From Monarcha castaneiventris obscurior (taxonomy: Eukaryota; Chordata; Aves; Passeriformes; Monarchidae), in NCBI GenBank assembly GCA_026261815.1, contig JAMPIT010000437.1, positions 186,001 through 250,000 on the forward strand: a DNA stretch of 64,000 bases, in the 5' to 3' direction. Positions 48,201 through 57,180 of the stretch are shown here, piece by piece. Position numbers and translations under genes: made by a program. The stretch's first letter is position 1. Every line of letters starts with the position of its first letter. The notes below the pieces were generated by a model. It was given only the letters and a program-made list of their open reading frames with translations. It made no database searches and was not told the DNA's origin.

Positions 48201-48338
48201 GAGTCCTCTGAGTATGAGGAGGATGACAATGACAATGTTGATAGCAGTGATGCGGAAAATGGGATGAATGAAGAAAGTGTAGTGGTTCAGCTGCAGCCCA
48301 GTGAGGACAGGGAGTACAGAGTGGCAAACACTGTCTGA
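27159..48338 (+). CDS. RNF13: RNF13, E3 ubiquitin-protein ligase (complete, 9 coding exons)
   Basis: RNF13 is a PA-TM-RING ubiquitin ligase of endosomal and lysosomal membranes. Coding exons are 27159-27272, 30151-30231, 33816-33941, 36400-36487, 38229-38319, 38809-38914, 40948-41041, 46612-46692 and 47974-48338. They join in frame to 1146 nt, 381 residues, equal to the human length I recall. Visible parts are an N-terminal hydrophobic signal segment (1-34), a PA domain to about residue 165 with sequons NGT at 43 and NSS at 88, and a transmembrane helix at about 182-204. A basic stretch follows, then a RING-H2 domain with C240, C243, C258, H260, H263, C266, C278 and C281. The tail is acidic and Ser-rich, with the dileucine sorting motif TPLL at L311/L312. 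All RING ligands are intact. Intron 8 appears to start with GC. The 3' UTR runs to a poly(A) signal at 49408. Confidence 0.97.
27273..30150 (+). other. RNF13: RNF13 intron 2
   Basis: 2878 bp, AT-rich. It includes an A/C-rich low-complexity tract at about 28360-28400. No exon or clear mobile element is recognised. Confidence 0.7.
30151..30231 (+). CDS. RNF13: RNF13 exon 3
   Basis: It follows tctcttag and encodes 27 residues ([20 protein letters not shown] onward), ending AAG before GTAAAA at 30232. It is part of the PA domain. Confidence 0.95.
30263..30603 (+). mobile_element. ERVL-type solo LTR fragment (U3 side)
   Basis: The stretch starts TGTGCTGGTTTAAGCTGG. It runs through phrases typical of avian ERVL LTRs (gctgagcagtgcttatacagag, aaggccttttctgct, gacacagccaggacag) to a TATA box (agtatataaag near 30533-30543) and gtttgtcttccca. 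The expected U5 part is missing: at 30604 it passes straight into one copy of a 118-bp repeat. It is a broken remnant with no viral gene. Identification is from remembered LTR features. Confidence 0.7.
30604..30721 (+). repeat. 118-bp perfect direct repeat, copy 1
   Basis: Every base from 30604 to 30721 equals the base 1260 positions on (31864-31981). Neighbouring bases on each side differ. This copy abuts the truncated LTR. Confidence 0.95.
31864..31981 (+). repeat. 118-bp perfect direct repeat, copy 2
   Basis: Identical to 30604-30721. This copy has no LTR sequence beside it. The minus strand of both copies gives the same short open frame beginning [14 protein letters not shown], with no recognised product. 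Confidence 0.95.
33816..33941 (+). CDS. RNF13: RNF13 exon 4
   Basis: It follows ttttctag and encodes 42 residues ([14 protein letters not shown] onward to ECNFDVK), ending AAG before GTAAGA. It is part of the PA domain with sequon N88. Confidence 0.95.
34100..34545 (-). mobile_element. CR1 LINE fragment with inverted 3' tip
   Basis: From about 34100 to 34500 the plus strand reads as antisense CR1: gagtgccatgtccagtct, then ttccaatgttttatcaccc, agaaattcttcctgatgtcc, and finally ctctggacatgctccag from the ORF2 end. The last ~40 bp (aaggtccattccaatcc, then cattctatgatttt) are the CR1 3' end in sense orientation. The element is thus a large inverted piece joined to a short sense 3' end. Confidence 0.8.
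34729..34788 (+). repeat. tandem duplication of a ~30-bp unit
   Basis: Two adjacent copies of ttgaaacata(ta)aattctac, each followed by gtagactgta, differ by a 2-bp indel. It is a small local duplication in RNF13 intron 4. Confidence 0.85.
36400..36487 (+). CDS. RNF13: RNF13 exon 5
   Basis: It follows gcttacag and encodes [20 protein letters not shown] and onward to MGSND plus one base, before GTAAGT at 36488. It is the core of the PA domain. Confidence 0.95.
36540..36632. repeat. A/C-rich low-complexity tract
   Basis: Runs such as caccaccaaaacccc and aaaacaaaaaccaaaacc, almost free of G and T. It is a simple-sequence tract in RNF13 intron 5. Confidence 0.85.
36884..36950 (-). mobile_element. 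short CR1 3'-end fragment
   Basis: The plus strand reads tagaatcatagaacccttta, ggttggaaaaggc, aagatcatgaagttca, an antisense copy of the CR1 3' terminus. It is very short and old. Confidence 0.6.
38229..38319 (+). CDS. RNF13: RNF13 exon 6
   Basis: It follows tttatacag and encodes (I)[19 protein letters not shown] and onward to TYEKG, before GTAGGT at 38320. It is the end of the PA domain. Confidence 0.95.
38320..38808 (+). other. RNF13: RNF13 intron 6
   Basis: 489 bp, AT-rich, from GTAGGT to a pyrimidine-rich ccccacag acceptor. Nothing else is recognised. Confidence 0.8.
38809..38914 (+). CDS. RNF13: RNF13 exon 7 (transmembrane exon)
   Basis: It encodes [20 protein letters not shown] followed by a run of Ile, Leu and Val to residue 202. 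It carries nearly all of the transmembrane helix and ends ATG before GTAAGT. Confidence 0.95.
39058..39279 (-). other. unrecognised 73-codon ORF in RNF13 intron 7
   Basis: Reads [20 protein letters not shown] and onward to stop at 39058-39060. Its composition is more protein-like than most intronic frames. It has no flanking poly(A) tail that would mark a processed copy, and no family match comes to mind. It could be a decayed retrocopy fragment or chance. Confidence 0.2.
39650..40120 (+). mobile_element. old CR1 ORF2 (reverse transcriptase) fragment
   Basis: The plus strand matches the CR1 reverse transcriptase region around the DFSKAFDTV motif (tttagcaaagcttttgctac, ttacagtgttcttttggac). 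It then passes through an indel-damaged stretch to a part resembling 'ctcagcaagtttgctgacaccaagctg' (here gagtaaatttgccaagg, tactaaactagg). Frameshifts and stops break the frame, so it is a dead copy. Confidence 0.65.
40948..41041 (+). CDS. RNF13: RNF13 exon 8 (followed by GC donor)
   Basis: It follows gtttccag and encodes [20 protein letters not shown] and onward to HKFKK plus one G. The frame into exon 9 requires the break after G41041, so the intron opens GCAAGT (41042-41047). Using the next GT would give a stop in exon 9. Confidence 0.93.
41360..41887 (+). mobile_element. CR1 LINE 3' segment, sense
   Basis: The plus strand follows the CR1 3' region in order: ttcaagtgctgcatccagct, ctggaggggatccaaagaaagcc, ggcacaggttgcccagagag, gttctagctcagtctg, and the terminal attctat. 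The 126-codon open frame inside it (41431-41811) is CR1-derived and not a host gene. Confidence 0.85.
43440..44420. other. GC-richer block of unknown origin in RNF13 intron 8
   Basis: About 1 kb stands out from the AT-rich intron by higher GC and many overlapping open frames (up to 122 codons) on both strands. No domain or repeat family is recognised. It may be a decayed transposable element or an unannotated exon-bearing segment. Confidence 0.35.
45807..45955 (+). mobile_element. ERVL-type LTR fragment (U5 side)
   Basis: Phrases gaagcagtgaatgaattcct, tgcttgtgtgcagctcttgctttac, ccattgaactat and tcttctcacttttctcc match the 3' half of the avian ERVL LTR as I remember it. It then runs to a ggggggagcgagtagctggg stretch. 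The U3 side is missing. It is a non-coding remnant. Confidence 0.6.
46612..46692 (+). CDS. RNF13: RNF13 exon 9 (RING, first half)
   Basis: It follows gtgctgtag and encodes [20 protein letters not shown] onward to LPCSH plus one base, before GTAAGC. It carries RING ligands C240, C243, C258 and H260. Confidence 0.96.
46693..47973 (+). other. RNF13: RNF13 intron 9
   Basis: 1281 bp between the two RING exons, ending in a long T tract and ctaacag. Nothing else is recognised. Confidence 0.75.
47974..48338 (+). CDS. RNF13: RNF13 exon 10 (last coding)
   Basis: It follows tttctaacag and encodes residues 261-381: [20 protein letters not shown], the end of the RING (H263, C266, C278, C281), then an acidic Ser/Glu-rich tail. 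The tail includes the dileucine motif at 311-312 and ends in YRVANTV. Stop TGA is at 48336-48338. Confidence 0.97.
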
Positions 48339-49430
48339 GACTACTAATGACCTATAGGTGTATGAACAAAAGGGTTCTTAAGGGTATTTACAAACCTTTG
48401 CATAGGGAATCTCTTTAATCTGTAATCCATTTGGTTTCTTTGATAGGAGCAGCAGTTCATGTAGTAGTACTCTGGTTAAATCATTACAGGTAGATTTATT
48501 TTTGATTCAGGTATTCAGTCACGCATTCTGTCTTCTCAAAACCAACAGTTAAACTGGACTTCACAATGCTAACGAATAATGTTAATAGTTTATGTCAATA
48601 GAACTATCACAGAGACTCTAAATGTCTCTTGTTGAAATGGGATTTCTCTGGAAGTACTTTTATTTCTATTTTGTAGCTACAACTGGGTCATCCTGATAGC
48701 AATATTTATTACATGTAGATATGTGTTACCCCTTAGGCCCAACAAAAACTGTATTTGCATGTTTGTATAGTTTTCCTAAAAATTGTCACCACTGCTGAAA
48801 GGAAAATGTATAACAGATCAATATTCTGTGTGCTGGTATGTCAAAACAAAGCAGAAGAAATTCCACTTTTATCTCAAAGCAGTGATTCCAAATAATCCTT
48901 CGGAGTTTGCCATCGTAGCTGAGTTTAAGCAGTTACATTGAGCAATTCCCAGGATGAGGAAGCCTAGAATATATGTTTCATTTTGAGCAATTCACAAGGT
49001 CAGGTCCACCATAAGCACATTAATTGTCCCTCCTTGCTATAGCTTCATTGTCTGGTTTCCAGTGGGGAGGTGGCCATTGGGAGACAACTGAGACAGAGGT
49101 TCTGTTCATATAGAAAAAGAAGTTTAGGTAAGTATTATATTGATCCTTGGCTCATATACCTCTTACTAAGAGCATTTTATGCTGCATTAATCTGCTAAAT
49201 TGTATATAAAAAATTGTTCTTTTCGAATACCTAATTTGAAAACAAGCGCTTACACCTGTCTCACAGAACTCAGTACTTACCGGTGTATCACAAAAAAGGT
49301 AGATTCTGTATAATACCTCTGTAACTATGTAGAAAGTAAAACCATGCATATACTCAAATGGAGATTTTTTTATATGGCCTTGACTAAGGAAAGCTTGAAA
49401 GAATGTTAATAAACATGTTTTCCACTTTAA
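48339..49430 (+). other. RNF13: RNF13 3' UTR (approximate end)
   Basis: About 1.1 kb of AT-rich sequence follows the stop, ending at the first canonical AATAAA (49408-49413). No repeat is recognised in it. Confidence 0.6.
49408..49413 (+). terminator. RNF13: RNF13 poly(A) signal
   Basis: AATAAA is followed by catgttttccacttt, a T-rich context. Cleavage is expected about 15-25 bp downstream. Confidence 0.6.
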
Positions 49431-51490
49431 ATATCAAAAGAAGTTTATTGAACTTTTGCATCACTTGAGACCTTGAATTCTCTGCTGCATTACTGAGGTT
49501 GAAGTGCTTTTCAAGATGAAGAACATGGAACTGTTGGGATCTCTGAGCAGATGTTTCCTGCGTCATACTGTGAATCACTGTACAAGGAGTTGCACTGACC
49601 AGTGCTGCATGCAGGGGGTCTGAGCTATGCAGAAAACCTTCATTTTTGTTCACTTCTAGCTTGCGGAGTTTAGACTGGCCAGAGTCTGTACATGTAGTTA
49701 GCCTGGGGGAGAGTGAAGGAGGACCAGGCTGCTCTGAACAGTTCCTATGCAGCTGGCAGTGCCTGCAGAGCCACAGCCCCAGTGCTGGAACCCTGGACAG
49801 GCAATGGCCAGTGAGGTGGTCCCAGATGTGACTTCTGACCTAACACTCCATGCAACCACACACCCTGCAGTGCAGATCTGTTTTCTGGGCCTGGCTGAGA
49901 GCAGGGAAAGTTTATTTTGCACAATGAGGCACAGTAAAAGGATCATAAGGAAAGGATGATTCATCTCCAAACCACTGCTGCCAGCAGCCGTGGGGTAATG
50001 ACAGTCAGTGTAGTGGTGTATTTTCACCAGGCAAAATTCCCCTTCATCGTGCATATGTCTAGGTGAGTCCAGATAGGAAAATGATTTCTGAAAATGTAAT
50101 TACTAAGCTGAAAGATGTTTCTTAAACTAGGTCCCTGCTGTTGCTGTGTGTATGTTTATTCATTATTGTAATCCAGGCACCCCAAAATCTGGAGTTCCAG
50201 AACTGTGAACTGACCTAAACTCTGCACTATGCTCTTAATGTAATTCTAGTGCCTGCAGTCATTTATGCTAGGAAAATTCACCAACAAATGCATTTGAAAA
50301 AGTAATTTGAACAACACCTAATTCTTAACCAAGCAGAAGTGTACAGGTGACATACACCCACTCAAGAGAGGGGAATTGGTCAGAAAGGAACAATGTCACA
50401 CTAAGGAATGTGATGACAAATACCTGGTGTGTGCTGCCAGCAGCTGCTCTGCCTCTGAGGTGCTGCTACAGTCAATTCCATCCATTCTGGCCTTACCACA
50501 GAGGCAGCTTTGGGAATGTGCTACCCTCACCCTCCTAACCAGGGAGAAACAAAGTTCTGCAGTCAAAAGGTGAGTGCAACTTCGTGTTCAGACACTGAGC
50601 ACAGCTTCACATGTATTTTATGGGGGAAGCAGATTAGCATCCTCTGTACCAGTTACTGTTGAACAGGAATTTGCTCTGTGCTGTGGGTGCATTGGTCTGT
50701 TCTAACTTTGGCACTGGGAGATCCAGTTCAGACACAGAGCCACTTGGCAGTGGGAGAATATGAACACTATATATAGGAAGGTTTTAGTTAGACCCAGATC
50801 TCGTGCCAGGCAGAGGAGCAGGTGCAGCTGACACTGATGATGATGGTGTGGGGGAAGGAGGGGAGAACAAAGACCTTTTCAGGTCCTGTCGAGAAGCACC
50901 TGACTAGTTTGAGGGCCCAAGAAGGCAGAGCCTTTCTAGATTCATCTCCTGTGATCTGGGCTTGGCTGTCCTCCCATCCCACGAGCTCCAGGGTTCACCA
51001 TCACATCCCATTGGGCCTGTGGTTTTAGGAGTTCTCAGCACAAGTAGCAAATACAGGTGCAATCCTTTAAGGTAACAAAGACTTTAAATCTGCCCCTTCT
51101 CTGGGTGAGGGGAGCACATTCCCACCCTGGGTGTACTGACCTGGGCAGGCCACCACAGACTCCTTGGCCAGGTCCTATGCGAAGTCTCTTTCAGCTTCCT
51201 TCAGGAATGGTGTATTGGGCATTCAGAGGGCAGGGGAAACCCACACCAGAGAGCTGGATAAATATGGAATTAAAGAGATGAGAAACCATCTCTTAGTTTA
51301 AGATCTACCCCAAAGACTGCCTGGCTTTTGACCAAAGTCATATTATCATACTACTTACCATATTATCATACTACTGCTGTCCTGCAACACTTAAAACTGC
51401 ACTTAGACCTCCTGTTAGTGTAGCCAGACATGCACTAAAGGGCCTCAGAGGATTTCTGGGTGTGGGGGGGGAAAAATTACCAACAGTCTG
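49431..51490. other. RNF13-PFN2 convergent intergenic region
   Basis: About 2 kb between two genes that point at each other. I see no coding exon. A minus-strand AATAAA lies at 49443-49448 (plus TTTATT), only 30 bp from the RNF13 signal. A small near-perfect tandem (catattatcatactac twice) is at 51340-51375. Other open frames are short and unmatched. Confidence 0.6.
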
Positions 51491-51492
51491 AT

Positions 51493-51517
51493 TTTATTTG
51501 GTTGGAATAAATTTATT
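51493..51517 (-). terminator. PFN2: candidate PFN2 poly(A) signals (two copies)
   Basis: TTTATT at 51493-51498 and again at 51512-51517 are two AATAAA signals on the minus strand, 19 bp apart, about 1.6 kb after the PFN2 stop codons. They are the best candidates for the transcript end. Confidence 0.5.
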
Positions 51518-53110
51518 TCATCTGTCTGTAAACAAGGTGTTTTTAATAGTTATGGCATTTTTTGAAATGCATATTAAATCAGATGAGTTAGACTGTATCC
51601 CAGATGTAACAAAGTGCAGGGAAAGAAATGGACAAATCAGCAACAAGAATTTGTTTAAATCTGTACATTATCCACAAGGCCCAACAATAGAAGCAAATAC
51701 TAGAATGTCCCTAAGGTAGTGCCAGTCAAAAGAAACCCTCAGAGTCAGTTAAAATCCATCTCACAATAGCAACAGTTCATTTTTTTTTTTTTAACAATAG
51801 TATGGCACAGAATACATATTAAAAAATTCATCACAAGACAGCCAAGTCAGTTATTCCAACCACTACCATCTCCCATTTATTCTTTAGTATACAGAGTTCT
51901 GCAGTTCTTGCAATGGACATACAGGTCAGAACCGTGCCTGAACTGAGTTTGGTTACAGACATTTCAGATGACTCGTGCACAAGGCAGCTCACTCCATCAT
52001 TTCTGCAGCAAGGGTGTGACAGGCCAGATGAAGATTTTTAAATTTGAAATGGTATTTTGACAGTTTAGCTTACAAACTACCGACCTTCATCCAAACAGCG
52101 GCTTCAGAGCAGCCAAACTCTGCACCACTGAGTGATCTGGCAGAAAGACTGAAGCCAGTCAGAGCTCCCAGGGTAGCTGAAGGTGGCAGTTTTCCACAAT
52201 GACATTGCAGTTTCATATTAAAAAACAAAAACAACACCCCCCACCCCCCGACCCCCAAGCTGCAAATTAAAATTGGTCCTATGAGAAACTGAAACCAGAC
52301 ACACTCCAGCTGGTTATGCCAGGCTAGCTAGTGGCCACAGTGGCAGCCTTGCACAAGTCAACTACAGAACAGGAGCTGGCAAAAAAAAAAAAGTGCCTGA
52401 GCTATTGTAATGATGGAATGTCTGGGGAATCCCTAGGATGGTAGCTTAAGGTCATGGGAGGAAGTGCATCTGTACCCTTTCATAGTTTTGTGATTGCACT
52501 TGTTAAGCAGTACAACCTTCAGACATCATCAAGAAAACGTAAGAGACTTAAGCCTACAGTGAAGTGCAATGACAAAACTAATGTGACATTAATAGCTTTT
52601 GAGTGGCAAATTGGTTAAACAAACCAGGCACTATAAAAATGGGTATAAAGCAAACACATGGGTTTAAAAAACAGAAACAAAGAGAGGGACAGAAGTGAAG
52701 ATATGCACGCACTTTTTTCCTCCCAACCATGCTCTGTGAAAGGAAGACTAGTGAGCTGTGACTTGCTCAAAGTGCTGAAGAGGCATTGATCAAATTAGAT
52801 TGTACAATCGGCACCTTGTTTAGTATCTTGGTTTAGTTGTCAATATCACACTAATTGCTAAGACAAAGCAGAGCCTACACTTGGCATGTTCCCCTCCCAA
52901 GTTTCAAGTTATCATGCATATCATCATCGTGGTGGTGCCAGACAGGCTCGGTTACCTACAGTGGTTACAGAGATGAACAAGGGGCAACTGGAGTTATGAC
53001 AGTAGGAAATGGGTAAATAAAAAACCACAAACTACCATCTACGGTCTGGTAGCACTGAGCACAAGCGGGTGGTGATGCAGACAGCTGCTAGGTGGATGGG
53101 GAGAGGCTGC
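51518..53110 (-). other. PFN2: PFN2 3' UTR (inferred)
   Basis: The interval from the more distal PFN2 stop to the candidate poly(A) signals has no exon or mobile element that I recognise, apart from simple tracts (poly-A near 52380, a C/A-rich tract at 52220-52258). Length is consistent with a long brain-type PFN2 3' UTR, but the end is inferred. Confidence 0.5.
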
Positions 53111-53208
53111 TCAGACATCAGACCTCCTCAGGTATAAAGCCAGTTCATATGCTTTCTTGTTGAGTGTCCCTCCATGGACACCTTCCTTTCCCATGACTAT
53201 AACCAATG
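53111..53208 (-). CDS. PFN2: PFN2 alternative last exon b (profilin IIb type)
   Basis: It follows acceptor tactccag, with a 16-T tract about 45-60 bp upstream. It encodes (A)[20 protein letters not shown] and onward to LRRSDV, stop TGA at 53113-53111. It is 98 nt, the same length and phase as exon a. Confidence 0.93.
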
Positions 53209-56200
53209 CTGGAGTACACAAGGAAACAAAACAGAAATGAAAAGAATTAAAGGGAAAAAAAAAAAAAAAAGAACACCTTTCCCCACCAACAAAGGGATAC
53301 AAAGGAGACACAGGTTCATACCCCATCACCCTGCATTGCTAGTAAAGTTTCCAGAATGTAAGGTTTAAAGCTCACCGCCAGGAAAGTTTAATAGCAATCT
53401 TCCCCTAATACTTAACAGTCTGCCTAACAACTAGAACCCAGAGTCTCTCAAGTATTTTGCCATTGAGTATGCCTTCTTATTCAATCCGCCTCCATGGACC
53501 CCTTCTTTGCCCATTACAAAGACCAAGACTGAAAGAGAAAAGAAAAAAGTTTTTAAAAGTGTGTTAGACATGGAAATAATGCAAGTTTTAGGCAGTGCAA
53601 TAAACACCCTCAAATTCAAGATTTAGTATTTAGCTAGTTTATATTAAGCTAGTTTAACAGTTTTGTTAAAACACGGATGTAGACAGGGCTACAAGCTATC
53701 CTCAGGGATTTTATCCAACTACGGAAGTTGTAAGAGTTCACTACTAAGAAAAATGCCACCAGCTATCAAAAAAGCATTAGAGTGTCTCTCACCATCAGTC
53801 ATCACCCAGCAAGGAAATCCTTGCTGCAGTTTAAACACCTGTGGGGGCATGGATGCAGTGTGTGCACCAGTGTGACTGGAGAGTGGCAGAAGGAAATTCC
53901 CATGATCTGTGCTGCAGCAGTCACTGCTGGTATAGCAACCAGAGCAACTGCCCTGATGCTGGTAAAAAACCCCAAAGGGTGAGTAGAGCTAAAACCTTCC
54001 ATGCAATAGCACAACTATAAACCACACTTTTTACATAAGACAAAATGCAGGGACATTTGTCATGCTGAGGCTCTCCCCACTTCCCCAGTTCCAGCAAGGT
54101 GTCCCAGATTGTCTGGTAAAAGGAACACTGGAGGCTCCTCACAAGCAACTGCCACTGTGAGCTGCCATCAGATGTCCCCCAGCAGGGAGAGGGACACAGT
54201 GAGCACTGGGCTGCCACAGGCCAGGGACTGTTCACCAAGCTGGGGATGCTGCAGCCAGTCTACCTACATGTGATCAAACACTGGAGCCTCAGGTTGTGCC
54301 TGGGAAGGTTTAGGTTGGATATAATGAAAATTTCTTCACCACAAGGGTTGTCCAGCCCTGGCACAGGCTACCCTGAGCAGTGGTTGAGTCCCCATCTCTG
54401 GAGGGATTTAAAAGCCATGTGGTTGTGGCACTTGGGGACATGGGTCAGTGGTGGCCTTGGCCCCACTGGGAGAATGGTTGGACTCCATGATCTTGGAGGG
54501 CTTTTCCAACCTTAATGACTCTATGATTCTATTTCCATAGCAATTTGCTCATAAAAGCTTAAGACAGTTCTCACTGGTATTTCACAAGTCAGAACTCTGC
54601 TTGTTTCACTTCAGTGCTGCCAACCCTCTTCCTGCATCCCTGCCCTGGGTTTTAGCCTACAGACACCTGCTCTGCCTCTGGTTTTACATCTACAAGCAAG
54701 TCTTGTCACTCATGAACCTGTTCCACAGCCAGCCCAAAAACGCTAGCCCAGGTGTTCCCAACATAAGGCATACCACTCCCAGACAGTATTTTATATCCCA
54801 GATGAGTAGCTGCCCCATAATAGGTTTCACTGGAAGTTAAATGAAGAGCACAAGGAGCAGGTGTGTGAGCATGAAGAACATTTCTCAGTGGTACCAAACT
54901 GGATGGGCTTTTTTTGCCCCGACAGATTTCAGCAGGCTCAATAGGAAATGCAAGAAGATTTAGTGTAGAACTCTTTAAGCAGGAGCAGCTCATACATGAG
55001 AGTCACATCTTTGCAGAATAAGCTTTCCATCAAGCAATTTACAATAAGAAAGCTGCAGTTACTGCCCGTCATTAACAGACCCCTCCTGAGCTTCACAGGT
55101 ATCAAGTGATGGAACACCAGATAAGCCTACCTGGAGCTGCAGCCTGCTTTTTCCTGCTTGTCAGGGACTTGTTAACCATTGCACATCCTGGTGCCAGGCT
55201 GGGATGCAGGTGGGAATGGGGATGAGTGTAATTCCCAGTCAGAACTCAGCCAGAGCACTGCTATCCACCCCCTTGCATCACTTCCCAAAATTAGCCATTA
55301 AATACAGGAATTTGGTTTTCTTAATAGCTGATGTCTATGCTTAGGGTCACATTCCTAATTTAGTGATCTGAAGGTAGAGAAAAGGGTGCTTACCTCGTCC
55401 AGCTCTGCCTACAGCAACATTATATGTCGGCTCACCACCTTGACTCTTTGTCCTGATGTCCATTGTGCAGTCACCATCGACATACAGGCTATCTCTGATC
55501 ACAGAGCACTTCTTTGCACCAAGGGTCAGACCATTGGTGAAGAAACCCTCTCGGTCTTTTCCTACAACCATATCTATTTCTCCTGGCTGCCAAAGGAAAG
55601 AGCTCAGAGTTAGCACGGCAGGGTTTTATTGCTGTAATTTCTATATAGAGCCGGTCCTGTCTCGTGTGGAGAGGCCGAGGCCGTGATTTCCCCTCGCTCC
55701 CCGCAGGAAGTGCTCCAGAACACAGGGCTTTGTTAGGCGCAGTCTGCGCTGCTCCGCGGCCGCTGCGCGCGGGGGAGCCTCTGCTCGGCGATTCCGGGCC
55801 CGAGCCCGTTAAACGGCGCAGGGCATTTGTCGGACTGACCCCGGGCTGGCGCGGGCTCTGTCTGCACCTGTCCCGGGAGATCAGCCCGGGGCCTGCCCGC
55901 GCCCGCGGCATCAGCCCGGCTCCGGCCCGCCCGCGGGGCCCGGGCTGCTCCCGCCGCCGCGGCCCCGCCGCCTCCCCCTCAGGAAGGGCCCCGGAGCTTG
56001 GGGGGGCGCGGCGCGGGCCCGGCCGCACCGCGGCGGCCGCAAAGTGCAGCGTCACGGCGGGCCCGGCCCCCCGACCGCGGCCCAGGCGGCCCCGCTCTGC
56101 CTCGGCCGGGAGCGGGCTCGCCGCGCCCGGGGCGGGGCCGTGTGGGGCCGGGGGAGCCGCGCCGGCGGTGCCGCACGGGCCTTATCTTCGGGTGGCGGGG

Positions 56201-56697
56201 CCGCGGAGCCGGGCGGGCCGGGGGCGCGGGCGGGCAGGGCGGGGGAGCATCAATGGCAGAGCGCCATCTTGGCGGAGAAAACATGGAGCCGGCGGCGCGG
56301 CAGCGTTCGAGCCGCCTTCCTCCTCCTCCTCCGCCGCCGCCCGCCCGCCCGCTCTGCACCGGGCCCGCCGCCCGCACCCCCCGCACCCCCCGCCCTGGGC
56401 CGGCCGCCGACCCCGCCCGCGAGACCGGCCCCGTGCCGCTCCCGACGCGCACAAAAAGGCGGCGCGGGCGGCCGGGCCCGCGCCCCTCGCCCACAAGGTG
56501 CCCCCGTCCCCCGGCCACGGCCCGTCGCCACCGCCCTCGGCCGCGCTCCCGCCGGCCCCGCTCACCGTGATGCTCTGGAAGATGCCGCCGGCCGTGGCTG
56601 CCCAGACATACTTGGCGTCGCAGTAGCCCACAATGGCGGCCTCCTGGCAGCAGCCATCGCACATCAGGTTGTCCACGTAGCTCTGCCAGCCGGCCAT
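53111..56697 (-). CDS. PFN2: PFN2, profilin-2 (complete, alternative last exons)
   Basis: Profilin-2 binds G-actin, poly-proline ligands (formins, VASP family) and phosphoinositides, and controls actin assembly, mainly in neurons. Coding exons on the minus strand are 56566-56697 (residues 1-44), 55394-55586 (45-108 plus one base), then either 53431-53528 or 53111-53208. Each choice gives 140 residues. Motifs seen are [15 protein letters not shown] at the start (poly-proline-binding Trp and Tyr), [34 protein letters not shown], and the MGKEGVHGG actin and phosphoinositide face in both last exons. Splice phases agree for both isoforms. One substitution stands out: Gly where human has Ile at residue 46. 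The promoter is a CpG island. Confidence 0.97.
53209..53430 (-). other. PFN2: segment between PFN2 exons a and b
   Basis: This 222-bp stretch is intron in the b isoform. It contains a 16-T run on the minus strand (53255-53270), a strong polypyrimidine tract for exon b. No AATAAA is found on the minus strand, so isoform a transcripts probably read through it into the common 3' UTR. Confidence 0.6.
53431..53528 (-). CDS. PFN2: PFN2 alternative last exon a (profilin IIa type)
   Basis: It follows acceptor ctctttcag and encodes (V)[20 protein letters not shown] and onward to LRDSGF, stop TAG at 53433-53431. Confidence 0.95.
53529..55393 (-). other. PFN2: PFN2 intron 2
   Basis: 1865 bp between exon 2 and exon a. 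A sense CR1 3' fragment lies at 54245-54532 on the plus strand. No other exon is seen. Confidence 0.75.
54245..54532 (+). mobile_element. CR1 LINE 3' end, sense
   Basis: The plus strand follows the canonical CR1 terminus: ggtttaggttggatataatg, aatttcttcaccacaagggttg, ggcacaggctaccctgagcag, gttggactccatgatcttgg, cttttccaacctt, and the terminal gactctatgattctat repeat. It is one of the better-preserved copies and 5'-truncated. Confidence 0.9.
55394..55586 (-). CDS. PFN2: PFN2 exon 2
   Basis: It follows acceptor ttggcag and encodes [20 protein letters not shown] onward to NVAVGRAGR plus one G, before GTAAGC at 55393. It is 193 nt. Confidence 0.96.
55587..56565 (-). other. PFN2: PFN2 intron 1
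   Basis: 979 bp, almost all CpG island. It begins GTGAGC next to exon 1. Long open frames on both strands are compositional. Confidence 0.8.
56566..56697 (-). CDS. PFN2: PFN2 exon 1
   Basis: ATG at 56697-56695 encodes [20 protein letters not shown] onward to GGIFQSIT (44 residues), before GTGAGC at 56565. It is phase 0. Confidence 0.96.
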
Positions 56698-57119
56698 GAT
56701 CGCGGGGCGGCGGGCGAGGGCGAGCGGGCAGCGGGCGGGCCGGGGGCGCGGGGCGGGCGGCGGTCCCGGCGGTGCGGCGGCGGAGCGGACCGAGCGCTGC
56801 GGCGGCGCGGCCCAGCCCAGCCCTGCGCTGCCGCGCCGGGGGCGGGGGGAGGAGGGGCGCGGCCGGCACCGCCCCCGCGGCCGGGGGGAGCGGGACCGGG
56901 GCGGGGCTGGGACCGGGATCGGGACCGGGACCAATGCCCGGCGCTCGCTGCCCCCGGCCGGGGCCGCTCGGCCGCAGGGTCGGTACGGCCAGTCCCGGGG
57001 CTGCTGCGGGGGGCCGGCCCAGCCCGGCTCGGCCCGGTGCAGTTGCGGAGCGGGCGCTGCGGGACCCTCCCCGCGCCCGGCTCGGACCGCACGGGGCAGA
57101 GGCGCGGCGGGGCCGGACA

Positions 57120-57180
57120 TCCGTGAGGCCGCCCCGATGTCCCCGTCGGAGGCCGGGAGCGGCCGGGATCGGTGAGTACC
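57120..57180 (+). other. candidate divergent transcript donor upstream of PFN2
   Basis: A consensus plus-strand donor GATCG then GTGAGT (GT at 57172-57173) lies in the PFN2 island, about 475 bp upstream of its ATG and pointing away. It could end exon 1 of a divergent non-coding RNA. There is no further proof. Confidence 0.25.
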
